The notes: generated from the letters alone by a model not told the origin. A stretch of DNA of 64,000 nucleotides from Marinibaculum sp040216765 (GCA_040216765.1 JAVJON010000028.1:79332-143331); one strand, 5' to 3'; counted from the stretch's first letter, positions 16,382 to 24,709 are shown. Translations and numbers: made by a program.

Positions 16382-17014
16382 ATGCTGGCTGCCGATCCAC
16401 CGTCGGCCGGGAAGCGCCGTTGGACCTTCGCCGAATACGGCATGTCGTCGAGCCGCGAAGCGCTGATCCGGCACGCCACGCGCGAGCGGTGGAACATGCT
16501 GTTCAGCGGCGCGGCGGAATCGGGCAAGAACGGCTTCCTGAATGCCTGCCTGGCCCTGGTCCCGGCAACGGAACGGCTGCTGGTGGTCGAGGAGGCCAGG
16601 GACGTGGAGTATCGCGGCACGGAGGTGCGGCGGGTCACCGTCGGCCTGCCCGGCGCGGACGGTCGGCGGGTCGACTATCCGGCGGCCATTGGCCTGGCGC
16701 GCCGGACGAAGCCGGACCGGGTGATCTTCGGCGAACTCGGCTACGATTCCTGCGCCACGGTCGTGCGGATCCTGACCAGCGGCCAGCAGGGGGTCTGGGC
16801 CACCATCGAGGCATCCGGGCCGGCCTTCGCCCTGGATGCGATCGCCCGCACGGCAGCCGACAGCCACCATGACGCCCGCGACCTGCATGACGCGGTCAGC
16901 GCCGCCGTCGACCTTGTCGTCGAACTGAACCGCGTGAGCGGCACCGAGCCCTGGGTGTCGGACCTGCGCCGGCTGACGGCACGCGCCGCGCAGTTCGAGC
17001 TGGCAGGCGCGTGA
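16382..17014 (+). CDS. Orphan VirB11/CpaF-like ATPase domain with degenerate active site
   Basis: A 210-residue protein matching only the C-terminal ATPase domain of type II/IV secretion ATPases (VirB11, CpaF, TadA). In order: a Walker A-like LFSGAAESGKNGFLNA (Asn in place of the usual Thr/Ser), an acidic box LLVVEEARDVEYRG, a Walker B-like DRVIFGELGY and a region like the His box, GVWATIEAS, where the usual TIHAN histidine is Glu. The N-terminal domain is missing and no pilus or secretion genes are nearby. Strong ATP hydrolysis is doubtful, and a regulatory or nucleotide-binding role is possible. It precedes the thiamine operon by 55 bases, perhaps by chance. Confidence 0.7.
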   Translation: MLAADPPSAGKRRWTFAEYGMSSSREALIRHATRERWNMLFSGAAESGKNGFLNACLALVPATERLLVVEEARDVEYRGTEVRRVTVGLPGADGRRVDYPAAIGLARRTKPDRVIFGELGYDSCATVVRILTSGQQGVWATIEASGPAFALDAIARTAADSHHDARDLHDAVSAAVDLVVELNRVSGTEPWVSDLRRLTARAAQFELAGA

Positions 17015-17069
17015 CGGGAGCGCACCGCCCCTTGCGCCGGCGGCCCGGCGGCACTAACCAGCCGTCCTC

Positions 17070-18056
17070 ATGGATAGCAAGATCGACCTGACCGTCATCG
17101 GCGCCGGCATTGCCGGGCTGTGGTGCGCCTGGCTGGCGCAGCGCGCCGGCATGGCGGTGCGGGTGGTGGAGCGGGGAACGGCCGCGCAGACCGCCGGTTG
17201 CTCCTGGCGCGCCGGCGGCATGCTGGCGCCGGAGGTGGAGGCGGAGACCGCCGAGCCCGTCGTCACCGTCCTGGGGCGGCGCAGCCTGGAACTCTGGCAG
17301 GCGGAGTTCCCGGACCTGGTCGCGATGCGGGGCACCCTGCTGCTGCCGCCGCGGCGCGACCCGGCCGCCCTGAACCGCTTCCGGCGGATGACCGGCGGCT
17401 GGCAGGAGGTCGATGCCGGCGGGGTGACGGAACTGGAACCCGCCCTGGAAGGCCATCACGGCCGGGCCCTTTACTATCCGGTGGAAGGCCATGTCGATCC
17501 CCGGCAGGTGCTGCCGGCGCTGGTTGCCGCGCTGCAGGCTGCCGGTGTCGACCTGGTCTGGGAGGAGAGCCTGGCACCGGAGGCGGCGGGCGGGCCCTGC
17601 CTGGACTGCCGCGGCCTTGACGCGGGGGACCTGCTGCCCGACCTGAGGGGGGTGAAGGGCGAGATGCTGCTGCTGCGCACCGCCGACCTGGCCTTCGCCC
17701 GGCCCGTGCGCCTGTTGCATCCGCGCCATCCGATCTACGTGGTGCCGCGGGCGGACGATGTCTTTATGATCGGCGCCACGACGGTGGAAAGCGGCGGCAG
17801 GGCCGGGGTCACGGTGCGCGGGGCCGGCGAATTGCTGACCCAGGCCTATGCGGTGCATCCCGCCTTCGGCGATGCCGAGGTGCTGGAGATGAACGCCGGG
17901 CTGCGCCCGGCCTTTCCCGACAACCGGCCGCGCCTGGTGCGGCGTGGCGCGGTGGTGCATGTCAACGGCTTCTACCGGCACGGCTATCTGCTGGCGCCCG
18001 CCATGGCCGAGCGCGCCCTGGCCGCGCTGCAGGGCGGTCCCACCGACCTGGAGTGA
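17070..18056 (+). CDS. thiO: Glycine oxidase ThiO
   Basis: A 328-residue FAD enzyme of the D-amino-acid oxidase fold. ThiO oxidises glycine to the iminoacetate used to build the thiazole of thiamine. FAD-binding LTVIGAGIAGLWCAWLAQ is at about residues 7-24, then GCSWRAGGMLAPEVEAE, typical of ThiO. The C terminus has HVNGFYRHGYLLAPAMAE. It is the first gene of thiO-thiS-thiG-thiE-thiF and is the aerobic source of the imine, replacing ThiH. No TPP riboswitch can be seen in the 55 bases before it. Confidence 0.93.
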   Translation: MDSKIDLTVIGAGIAGLWCAWLAQRAGMAVRVVERGTAAQTAGCSWRAGGMLAPEVEAETAEPVVTVLGRRSLELWQAEFPDLVAMRGTLLLPPRRDPAALNRFRRMTGGWQEVDAGGVTELEPALEGHHGRALYYPVEGHVDPRQVLPALVAALQAAGVDLVWEESLAPEAAGGPCLDCRGLDAGDLLPDLRGVKGEMLLLRTADLAFARPVRLLHPRHPIYVVPRADDVFMIGATTVESGGRAGVTVRGAGELLTQAYAVHPAFGDAEVLEMNAGLRPAFPDNRPRLVRRGAVVHVNGFYRHGYLLAPAMAERALAALQGGPTDLE

Positions 18057-18078
18057 CCGGCGATCTGGAGTGAGACGG

Positions 18079-18276
18079 ATGCAAGTGGTGCTGAACGGCG
18101 AGGCGAAGACGATCGAGGCGGCCACCCTGGAGCAGCTTTGCGTGGATCTGGGCCTGGACGGCCCGCGCGTGGCCACCGCCGTGAACGGCGATTTCGTGCC
18201 CCGGGAGGCCCGTGCCGGCACCGCCCTGAAGGCCGGCGACGCGATCGAGATCGTCGCGCCGATGCAGGGGGGCTGA
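18079..18276 (+). CDS. thiS: Sulfur carrier protein ThiS
   Basis: A 65-residue ubiquitin-fold sulfur carrier. It starts MQVVLNGEAKTIEA and ends in the diagnostic Gly-Gly (IVAPMQGG), which is adenylated by ThiF and converted to a thiocarboxylate that donates sulfur to the thiazole ring. The pattern VATAVNGDFVPREARA matches other ThiS proteins. It lies 22 bases after thiO and 4 bases before thiG. Confidence 0.95.
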   Translation: MQVVLNGEAKTIEAATLEQLCVDLGLDGPRVATAVNGDFVPREARAGTALKAGDAIEIVAPMQGG

Positions 18277-18280
18277 GGCG

Positions 18281-19090
18281 ATGGACGCCGCGGTCGCCGA
18301 TTGCCTGACCGTCTATGGCCGACAGCTGGCCAGCCGGCTGCTGCTGGGGACGGCGCAATACCCGTCGCCCGATGCCCTGCGCGGTGCGGTCCGGGCCTCC
18401 GGCGCGCAGCTGGTCACAGTGTCGCTGCGCCGGGAAAGCAGCGCGGGCGGCCGCGGCGATGCCTTCTGGCAGCTGATCCGCGAACTGGAGGTCGATGTCC
18501 TGCCCAACACCGCCGGCTGCCACAGCGTGAAGCAGGCGGTGACCACGGCGAATATGGCGCGCGAGGTGTTCGGCACCCGCTGGGTGAAGCTGGAACTGAT
18601 CGGCGACGAGGCGAGCCTGCAGCCCGACGTCTTCCAGCTGGTGGAGGCGGCGCGGATCCTCTGCGAGGACGGTTTCGAGGTGTTTCCCTATACCACCGAC
18701 GACCTGATCGTCGGCGAACGGCTGCTGGCGGCGGGCTGCAAGGTGCTGATGCCCTGGGGCGCGCCGATCGGCACCGGGCGCGGCCTGAACGATCCCTATG
18801 CCCTGCGCCTGATGCGGGAGCGGTTCCCCGGGGTCCCGCTGATCGTCGATGCCGGCCTGGGCGCGCCCTCCCATGCGGCGGCGGCGATGGAACTGGGCTA
18901 TGACGGCATCCTGCTCAACACGGCCGTGGCGCGGGCGGGCGATCCGGTCGCGATGGCCCGTGCCTTCGGCCTGGCGATCGAGGCCGGGCGGCTCGCCTTC
19001 CGCGCCGAAGTGATGGAGGCGCAGGAGCTGGCCGCCGCCTCCACGCCGCAGTTCGGCACGCCGTTCTCGCCCTGGTCGGACCATGGCTGA
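18281..19090 (+). CDS. thiG: Thiazole synthase ThiG
   Basis: A 269-residue TIM barrel that joins deoxyxylulose 5-phosphate, the glycine-derived imine and ThiS sulfur into thiamine thiazole. Characteristic blocks are SRLLLGTAQYPS, NTAGCHSVKQAVTTA, the catalytic lysine in WVKLELIGD, GFEVFPYTTDDL and the phosphate-binding MPWGAPIGTGRGLNDP. The C terminus adds a usual tail ending in the PQFGTPF region. It overlaps thiE by 8 bases, so the operon is tightly coupled. Confidence 0.96.
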   Translation: MDAAVADCLTVYGRQLASRLLLGTAQYPSPDALRGAVRASGAQLVTVSLRRESSAGGRGDAFWQLIRELEVDVLPNTAGCHSVKQAVTTANMAREVFGTRWVKLELIGDEASLQPDVFQLVEAARILCEDGFEVFPYTTDDLIVGERLLAAGCKVLMPWGAPIGTGRGLNDPYALRLMRERFPGVPLIVDAGLGAPSHAAAAMELGYDGILLNTAVARAGDPVAMARAFGLAIEAGRLAFRAEVMEAQELAAASTPQFGTPFSPWSDHG

Positions 19091-19721
19091 CACCCTGTCG
19101 CACGGGCTCCCGCACGGCCTGGACCGGTTCTATCCGATCGTCCCCGACCTTGCCTGGCTGGACCGCCTGCTGTCCTGCGGCATCCGGCTGGTGCAGCTGC
19201 GCCTGAAGGATGCGTCGCCGGCGGAGGTCGACCGCCAGGTCGGCCTTGCCGTCGACCGCGCCGCACGCGCCGGCTGCACGCTGGTGGTCAACGACCATTG
19301 GCAGGCGGCGATCGACCATGGCGCGCCCTGGCTGCATCTGGGGCAGGAGGATCTCGCCGAGGCCGACCTGCCGGCGATCCGGCGCGCCGGCCTGCGGCTC
19401 GGCCTGAGCACCCATGACGAGGTCGAACTGGACACGGCCCTGGCGCAGGACCCCGATTATGTCGCGCTGGGTCCGGTCTATCACACCACCCTGAAGGCCA
19501 TGCGCTGGTCGCCGCAGGGGCTGGGCCGGCTGGCCGAATGGAAGGCCAGGGTGGCGGTGCCGCTGGTCGGCATCGGCGGCATCACCCTGGAGCGGGCGCC
19601 CGGCGTCTTTGCCGCCGGTGCGGATATCGTGTCGGTGGTCAGCGACGTGACCGGGCATGCCGATCCGGAGGGCCGCACGGCGGCCTGGCTGGCTGCGCGC
19701 GACGGCTGGAGCAGGCCATGA
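19083..19721 (+). CDS. thiE: Thiamine-phosphate synthase ThiE
   Basis: A 212-residue TIM barrel that couples the pyrimidine and thiazole halves into thiamine phosphate. Visible motifs: FYPIVPDLAWLDRLL at the start, LVQLRLKDAS, TLVVNDHWQAAI, HLGQEDL, LGLSTHDEVELD, DYVALGPVYHTTLK and the phosphate-binding PLVGIGGITLERAPGV. It overlaps thiG by 8 bases and thiF by ATGA. The sequence is slightly divergent (some ThiE-like proteins are TenI-type isomerases), but the lysine-rich first loop and its operon position favour a genuine ThiE. Confidence 0.88.
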   Translation: MADTLSHGLPHGLDRFYPIVPDLAWLDRLLSCGIRLVQLRLKDASPAEVDRQVGLAVDRAARAGCTLVVNDHWQAAIDHGAPWLHLGQEDLAEADLPAIRRAGLRLGLSTHDEVELDTALAQDPDYVALGPVYHTTLKAMRWSPQGLGRLAEWKARVAVPLVGIGGITLERAPGVFAAGADIVSVVSDVTGHADPEGRTAAWLAARDGWSRP

Positions 19722-20746
19722 CGGAAGAACCGGGAGGCGATCCACGCTTCGCGCGGCAGACCGTGCTGCCGGAGATCGGCGTGGCCGGACAGGCCCGGCT
19801 GGGCCGCGCCCGGGTGCTGGTGGCGGGGGCCGGCGGGCTCGGCTGCCCTTCTCTGCTCTATCTCGCCGCCGCAGGGATCGGCACGCTGACCATCGTCGAC
19901 GACGACCGGGTGGAGCTGACCAACCTCAACCGCCAGGTCCTGTTCACGCCGGCCGATGCAGGCCTGCCCAAGGCGCAGCGCGCCGCGGCACGCCTGGCGG
20001 AATTCGCGCCGGATTGCCGCCTGCAGGCGGTGACCCGCCGGCTCGACCTGGACCTGGCAGCCGAACTGGTTGCCGGCCACGACCTGGTGGTGGACGGCAC
20101 CGACAGCTTCGCCGCCACCTATGCGCTCAGCGATGCCTGCGAGGCCGCCGGCGTGCCGCTGCTGGCGGCCAGCGTGATTGGCTGGGAAGGCTATCTGGGG
20201 GGCTTCTGCGCCGGCGTCCCCGGCTACCGGGCCGTGTTTCCCGACGTGCCGATCGACGCGCCGAACTGCGAGACCGGCGGGATTCTGGGCGCCGTCGCGG
20301 GCCTGCTGGGCACCCTGCAGGCGGTGGAGTCGGTCAAGGTCCTGCTGGACCGGCCCCAGACGGTCATGGGCCGTCTGCTGCGGGTCAATGCGGACCTGTC
20401 GCGCATGACCGCCTTCTCTTTCCGCCAGGCGCCGACGGAGCCCGCCGATCGCCGCTATGCCATCCGGGTCGTGGATGCGCCGGGGCCGGAGCATCTGCTG
20501 GTCGATGTCCGCCAGGCCGACGAACGGTCGGCCGCGCCGCTGCCGGAGGCTTCGCTGCACCTGCCGCTGGACCGGCTCGCGGCGGAAGGTGCGGCCCTTC
20601 CGTCCGGCCGGCCATTGCTGTTCGTTTGCCAGAGCGGTCGCCGCAGCGAGCTTGCCTGCATGGCCATGCATCGCCTGGGCCGGTACGACATCGCCTCGCT
20701 GGCCGGCGGGCTGTCGCGCTGGGGCGGCAGGGCGGAGACGGCCTGA
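19718..20746 (+). CDS. thiF: ThiF/MoeB-type adenylyltransferase fused to a rhodanese domain
   Basis: A 342-residue protein. Residues 1-245 are an E1-like adenylyltransferase (VLVAGAGGLGCPSLLYLAAAG, then VDDDRVELTNLNRQVLF), which activates the ThiS C terminus. Residues 250-340 form a rhodanese domain with active-site loop CQSGRRS, which can supply sulfur. Oddly, both zinc CxxC pairs are missing: the first is GYRAVFP where CYRCLFP is usual, and the second site has no cysteines. The conserved cysteine in DAPNCETGG remains. Domain fusion in the thi operon removes the need for a separate sulfurtransferase. Whether it also serves MoaD is open. Confidence 0.88.
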   Translation: MTEEPGGDPRFARQTVLPEIGVAGQARLGRARVLVAGAGGLGCPSLLYLAAAGIGTLTIVDDDRVELTNLNRQVLFTPADAGLPKAQRAAARLAEFAPDCRLQAVTRRLDLDLAAELVAGHDLVVDGTDSFAATYALSDACEAAGVPLLAASVIGWEGYLGGFCAGVPGYRAVFPDVPIDAPNCETGGILGAVAGLLGTLQAVESVKVLLDRPQTVMGRLLRVNADLSRMTAFSFRQAPTEPADRRYAIRVVDAPGPEHLLVDVRQADERSAAPLPEASLHLPLDRLAAEGAALPSGRPLLFVCQSGRRSELACMAMHRLGRYDIASLAGGLSRWGGRAETA

Positions 20747-20782
20747 CCCGGCGGAACGGCGCCGCGGAGCCGCTCGTCTGGG

Positions 20783-20834
20783 AACAATATTGTTGCCAAT
20801 TCGGTTACAATGGCCCGACAATCGGCATATTGTT
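20783..20834. promoter_or_regulatory. Cluster of ACAAT/ATTGT half-sites upstream of yceI
   Basis: Three ACAAT (20784, 20807, 20818) and two ATTGT (20789, 20829) pentamers lie within 52 bases. They include the perfect 12-bp palindrome AACAATATTGTT (20783-20794) and ACAAT-N6-ATTGT (20818-20833). The region is AT-rich and about 170-220 bases upstream of the YceI start. It looks like a multi-site regulator binding region. The rest of the 259-base gap shows no gene. Confidence 0.45.
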
Positions 20835-21005
20835 CATGAATTCCAAGAGGTTAGCCGATCGGCGGCCTGCCTGCCGACCGACTTCACATCCTTGTGGGCA
20901 AGGCGCCGGCGCCGTGGAGGGACCCGAGCCTCTGCGACTAGGGTTGGGCTGCCGGCCCGCGGCAGACGCTGGCGGGCGTTACCCGGCGATGTCCAGAGGG
21001 AGACC

Positions 21006-21584
21006 ATGATGAGGAAGATTTTGCTGCTGGCCGCAGGCCTGGCATTGGCAAGCGCTGCGACGGCGCAGGCTGCCGAGAAATACACCTTCGACCCGAGCCA
21101 TTCGCAGATCCTCTTTTCGTACAACCATCTGGGATTCTCGACGACCTACGGGATGTTCTCCGGCTTCGATGGCACGATCATGCTGGACGAGGCAGATCCG
21201 TCGAAATCCACGGTCTCCACCGCCTTCAAGGCCGGCGACATGATGACCGGCTGGGACAAGCGGATGACGCATTTCATGAGCCCGGATTTCTTCAAGGAGG
21301 GCAAGGATTCGCCGGTCTCCTTCGAGAGCACGAAGGTCGAGGTGACCGGCGAGAAGACGGCGAAGATCACCGGCAACCTGACCCTGAACGGGGTGACCAA
21401 GCCGGTGGTCCTCGACGCCCGGCTGAACAAGATGGGCAAGCATCCGACAGCCGGGAAGCCATGGGCCGGCTTCGAGGCCACGACCATGCTCAAGAGGTCC
21501 GATTTCGGCCTCGAGAAGTTCGCGCCCTATGTCGGCGACGAGGTGGAATTGCAGATCTCGGTCGAGGCGATGCAGGCCGGCTGA
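21006..21584 (+). CDS. YceI-family periplasmic lipid-binding-type protein
   Basis: A 192-residue secreted protein of the YceI family, a lipocalin-like barrel that binds isoprenoid lipids. The signal peptide spans about 1-24 (ILLLAAGLALASAATAQA). The mature protein begins EKYTFDPSHSQILFSYNHLG and has the family block KITGNLTLNGVTKPVVLDARLN followed by FEATTMLKRSDFGL. The start ATG follows AGAGGGAGACC. A cytochrome b561-YceI fusion lies 1.7 kb downstream, so this region seems devoted to quinone- or isoprenoid-linked redox in the periplasm. Confidence 0.92.
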   Translation: MMRKILLLAAGLALASAATAQAAEKYTFDPSHSQILFSYNHLGFSTTYGMFSGFDGTIMLDEADPSKSTVSTAFKAGDMMTGWDKRMTHFMSPDFFKEGKDSPVSFESTKVEVTGEKTAKITGNLTLNGVTKPVVLDARLNKMGKHPTAGKPWAGFEATTMLKRSDFGLEKFAPYVGDEVELQISVEAMQAG

Positions 21585-21600
21585 GCCGCCAGACCTGAGC

Positions 21601-21630
21601 GGACCGGCCGGGCACCGGCCGGGCCGGTCC
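21601..21630. terminator. Bidirectional hairpin between yceI and the histidine kinase
   Basis: GGACCGGCC (21601-21609) and GGCCGGTCC (21622-21630) form a perfect 9-bp stem with a 12-base loop between two convergent genes. The stem begins with the same GGACCGGCC as the one at 3371. No T run is present. Confidence 0.55.
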
Positions 21631-21655
21631 CTTCAGCTCACCCACCCGCGCCGGG

Positions 21656-23140
21656 TCAATGTGCGGTGTTCGCCGATTTCAGTGAAGCCGGCCGCTCGGG
21701 CGACACCTGCTCGATAGGCTCCAGCTCGTCCGCTGCGGCACAACCGGGCGCCCTGCCGCCGGGCATCCCGTTGGTGCCGGACGCCCGTGGCGCGGCCGAG
21801 CCGGGCGGCAGCTCCACATCGACCCGGGTGCCGACACCCGGCGTGGAATGGATGGTCAGCCGTCCGCCGTGCATCGACAGCAATTGCTGGCTGAGGGTGA
21901 GCCCGAGGCCCGCGCCGCCGGCATTCGAGACCAGGGCGCTGGCCACCTTGCCGAAACGGGTCAGGGCGACGGTGATCTCGTCCTGGGTCATGCCGATGCC
22001 GGAGTCCGCGACGGAAAGGGTTGCCGCACCGTCGATATCGGCCTGGGCCGCGACCGTCACGCTCCCGCCTTCCGGCGTGAACTTGATGGCATTGGACAGC
22101 AGGTTGAACATCACCTGGCGCATTGCCCGCCGGTCCACCGAAATGACGACCGGATCGATTGCGGCCTGGCGCAGCCGGACACTGCCCTCGGACGCCCGCC
22201 GCTCGAACAGGTCCAGGCATTCCTGGACCATGTCGCGGAGATCCACCGGCTCGATTTCCAGGGAGAGCTCGCCCGCCTCGATCCGCGAGATGTCGATCAT
22301 GTCGTTGACGATCGACAGCAGATGCCCGCCGCTGTTCTGGATATAGCCGGCATAGTCGCGATAGCGGACAGTGCCAAGCGGGCCGAACATCTCCAATGTC
22401 ATCAGCTCCGAATAGCCGATGATGGCGTTCAGCGGCGTGCGCAGTTCGTGGCTCATATTGGCGATGAACTGCGACTTGGCCGCGTCGGCGGAGCGCGCCT
22501 CCAGCGCGAGCCGCTGGTTCTCGATCGCGCTGGCGGTCGACCGCACGAAGCCGCGGTCGATGCGCAGCACGACCAGCGACACGAACAGGAAGAAATTGAC
22601 GACCAGGATCGCAAGCTCGAAAGAAATGCCGGGATAGCGCAGGTAGATCATCACGACCTGCGGCAGGTAGGCGACCAGCAGGAAGCCGATGCCGGCAACC
22701 GGCACGACGGCCAGTGCCATCGCGCCGCCCACACCCATGCCGAACATCACCAGGCACATCAGGAGCAGTTCGCTCTCCGACACGATCGGGGTCATCACCA
22801 CCCCGACCAGGCCCCAATAGGCGCCGCCCACGATCGCCCATTGGAAGACCCGCCGGCTGAGGTTCCTCGGCGCCCGCCTGGGTCGCGGCTTGTGCCGGTT
22901 GCGTCGCCAGGACCGGAACTGCAAGCCGGCGATCAGCCAGCCGACCAGGCACCAGCCGACCAGGAACTCCATCATTTCCGGCCGCCAGATCGACATCACC
23001 AGCAGGATCGGGTTGAAGAAGCTGGCGACGGCGGCCACCAGTTGATGGGCGTTCAGCTGGAGCAGCCGCTCGATATCGACCTCTCTGCGCGTGGCATCCG
23101 GCAGGTCGTGGCTGAAAATGCGGCTCAGTCGGTCCATCAT
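21656..23140 (-). CDS. Membrane sensor histidine kinase
   Basis: A 494-residue sensor kinase. Five or six membrane helices fill residues 35-195. The HisKA domain has the phosphorylated histidine H231 in FIANMSHELRTPLNAIIGYS. The ATPase domain has the N box MFNLLSNAIKFTPEGG, G1 ADSGIGMTQDE and G2 GGAGLGLTLSQQL. There is no periplasmic or PAS sensor, so the membrane region itself probably senses. No response regulator lies beside it. It ends with about 40 residues of low-complexity tail. The start MMDRLSR follows AAGGAC. Confidence 0.9.
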   Translation of the reverse strand: MMDRLSRIFSHDLPDATRREVDIERLLQLNAHQLVAAVASFFNPILLVMSIWRPEMMEFLVGWCLVGWLIAGLQFRSWRRNRHKPRPRRAPRNLSRRVFQWAIVGGAYWGLVGVVMTPIVSESELLLMCLVMFGMGVGGAMALAVVPVAGIGFLLVAYLPQVVMIYLRYPGISFELAILVVNFFLFVSLVVLRIDRGFVRSTASAIENQRLALEARSADAAKSQFIANMSHELRTPLNAIIGYSELMTLEMFGPLGTVRYRDYAGYIQNSGGHLLSIVNDMIDISRIEAGELSLEIEPVDLRDMVQECLDLFERRASEGSVRLRQAAIDPVVISVDRRAMRQVMFNLLSNAIKFTPEGGSVTVAAQADIDGAATLSVADSGIGMTQDEITVALTRFGKVASALVSNAGGAGLGLTLSQQLLSMHGGRLTIHSTPGVGTRVDVELPPGSAAPRASGTNGMPGGRAPGCAAADELEPIEQVSPERPASLKSANTAH

Positions 23141-23315
23141 GTCCTTGGCTGGGTAGGTGCGGTGTCCCCGATGCCCGGCCGCAGACTGCATTCCAATGCT
23201 CGGCAATACGATTACCGAAAGGGCGTATGGCCCGGATGGTTTCCGCTGTCTGCGGCGGGTACCCGCACCACGGGAAATCTAGGCCCCACCTACTGCCAAT
23301 CCGTTAATCGGCCGG

Positions 23316-24554
23316 CTATTGGCCGGCGACCTGCCGTGTCGCGTGCAATTCCACGACCACGTCGACCGGGAATCCCAGCGTATCCTCCCCGGGCATCGCT
23401 TCGGCGCCGATGCCGAATGCCAGGCGATCGACCTGGGTCCTGCCGGACATCGTCGCGGTGTCGCCGTCGATCTGCAGGTCGAAGGGCAGGGTGACGGGGG
23501 CGGTGACACCCCTGAGGGTCAGGCTGCCGCTGGCCTCGTAGTCCGTCGGCCCCAGCTGCCGGAAGCTCGACGCCTCGAACCGGGCCAGCGGATGGCTGGC
23601 CACATCCAGATAGGCGGCATCGGCCGCCTGTTCGCTGACATCGCCGAGGCGCAGGCTCGCCGCATCGATATCGACCGACACCCGGCTTCCGGCCAGGTCC
23701 TCGGGGTCGAAGCGGATCGCCGCTGTCCAGCTCTCGAAGGCGCCGGAGACGGTGGAGCCCATCAACTGCACCTCGATGCCCAGCCGGCTGGCCTGCGAAT
23801 CGACGCTCCAATTGCCGGCCTGGGCGGCATCGCCGCCAGCCATGGCGGGGCGCGCCTCCGGATCCCCGGTGCCCGCCAGCCAGGCCGCCACACCGAAAAC
23901 GGCGACGAACAGCAGGGCCGCCGCTGCGAACGGGCCCGCGGCCGACGGCTGGGCGGCCGGCGGCACGGCGGTCGCGGGCCGGCCGACCGGCAGCATCCGC
24001 CGCAACGTGTCGTCGCGGTCGACCAGCGCATGCTTCAGGGCGCCTGCGACATGAAGCGCGATCGCTCCGACGATCGTCCAGGCCAGCACCTCGTGCAGGG
24101 CGCCGAACAGATGGGAGACCGCCGTCGAGCGCGGCACCAGCGGCAGCGCCTGTCCCAGGTCCAGGCCGGGCGGCCACCAGATCGGCGCCGATCCGGCATG
24201 GGCCGCATGCTGGATCCAGCCGCTGAGCGGCATCAGCAGGATCGCCCCGTACAGGACCCAGTGGACGGCGGCGGCGGCGAAGGCCTCCAGCCGCCGGTCG
24301 GCGTTGAGCAGGCCCGGATGCGCCGAGCCGATCGCCCAGCCGATCCGCACCAGCACCACGACCAGGGTCGCAATGCCCAGGGTCTTGTGCAGGCTGTAGA
24401 AGAAGACCGTGCGGCTGACCTCCGCCTGGTCGGTCGCGGGCAGGCCGGTCATCCACAGGCCGAGGGCCAGCATGGACAGGATCAGCGCCGCGGTCAGCCA
24501 GTGCAGGCATTGCGCGACGCGGCCATAGCGATGGCGGGTGTTCAGCAGGGGCAT
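23316..24554 (-). CDS. Cytochrome b561 fused to a YceI domain
   Basis: A 412-residue inner-membrane fusion. Residues 5-190 are a four-helix cytochrome b561 domain with heme histidines in VAQCLHWLTA, FYSLHKTLG and IALHVAGALKH. A linker and an extra membrane segment (about 225-245) follow. Then comes a YceI barrel (NWSVDSQASRLGIEV ... LTLRGVTAPVTLPFDLQ). The layout suggests electron transfer between quinone and a lipid or quinone-like ligand held by the periplasmic barrel. The histidine kinase gene is downstream on the same strand, and a secreted YceI is nearby. The start at ATG 24554 has only a weak ribosome site. Confidence 0.9.
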   Translation of the reverse strand: MPLLNTRHRYGRVAQCLHWLTAALILSMLALGLWMTGLPATDQAEVSRTVFFYSLHKTLGIATLVVVLVRIGWAIGSAHPGLLNADRRLEAFAAAAVHWVLYGAILLMPLSGWIQHAAHAGSAPIWWPPGLDLGQALPLVPRSTAVSHLFGALHEVLAWTIVGAIALHVAGALKHALVDRDDTLRRMLPVGRPATAVPPAAQPSAAGPFAAAALLFVAVFGVAAWLAGTGDPEARPAMAGGDAAQAGNWSVDSQASRLGIEVQLMGSTVSGAFESWTAAIRFDPEDLAGSRVSVDIDAASLRLGDVSEQAADAAYLDVASHPLARFEASSFRQLGPTDYEASGSLTLRGVTAPVTLPFDLQIDGDTATMSGRTQVDRLAFGIGAEAMPGEDTLGFPVDVVVELHATRQVAGQ

Positions 24555-24655
24555 GGTGCTTTCACTGGCTGTCGGACGGGGATCCGTCCTGCCGCGTCGG
24601 GGGGCGGAACGCTTTCTTCTTGCCAAGTTGCGCGGGGCTTCGCAAACTGCGCCTC

Positions 24656-24709
24656 ATGCAAGGCACTCACGTTTCCGTTTCCGTAGGCATCTGGTGGTGG
24701 CGCCGTTAG
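24656..24709 (+). CDS. trpL: Tryptophan leader peptide TrpL
   Basis: A 17-residue open frame, MQGTHVSVSVGIWWWRR, with three consecutive Trp codons four to six codons before the stop, upstream of the anthranilate synthase gene. The ribosome stalls there when charged tRNA-Trp is scarce. Similar Trp-Trp-Trp leaders precede trpE(G) in Rhizobium and Azospirillum. A weak ribosome site precedes the ATG. The hairpin set that follows it completes the attenuator. It is too short for normal gene callers. Confidence 0.9.
   Translation: MQGTHVSVSVGIWWWRR

Noticed and set aside
24555..24655. A trp promoter before the leader peptide
   Set aside because: TTGCCA at 24620 is a possible -35 box, but at normal spacing the -10 region is poor, so I do not call a promoter.
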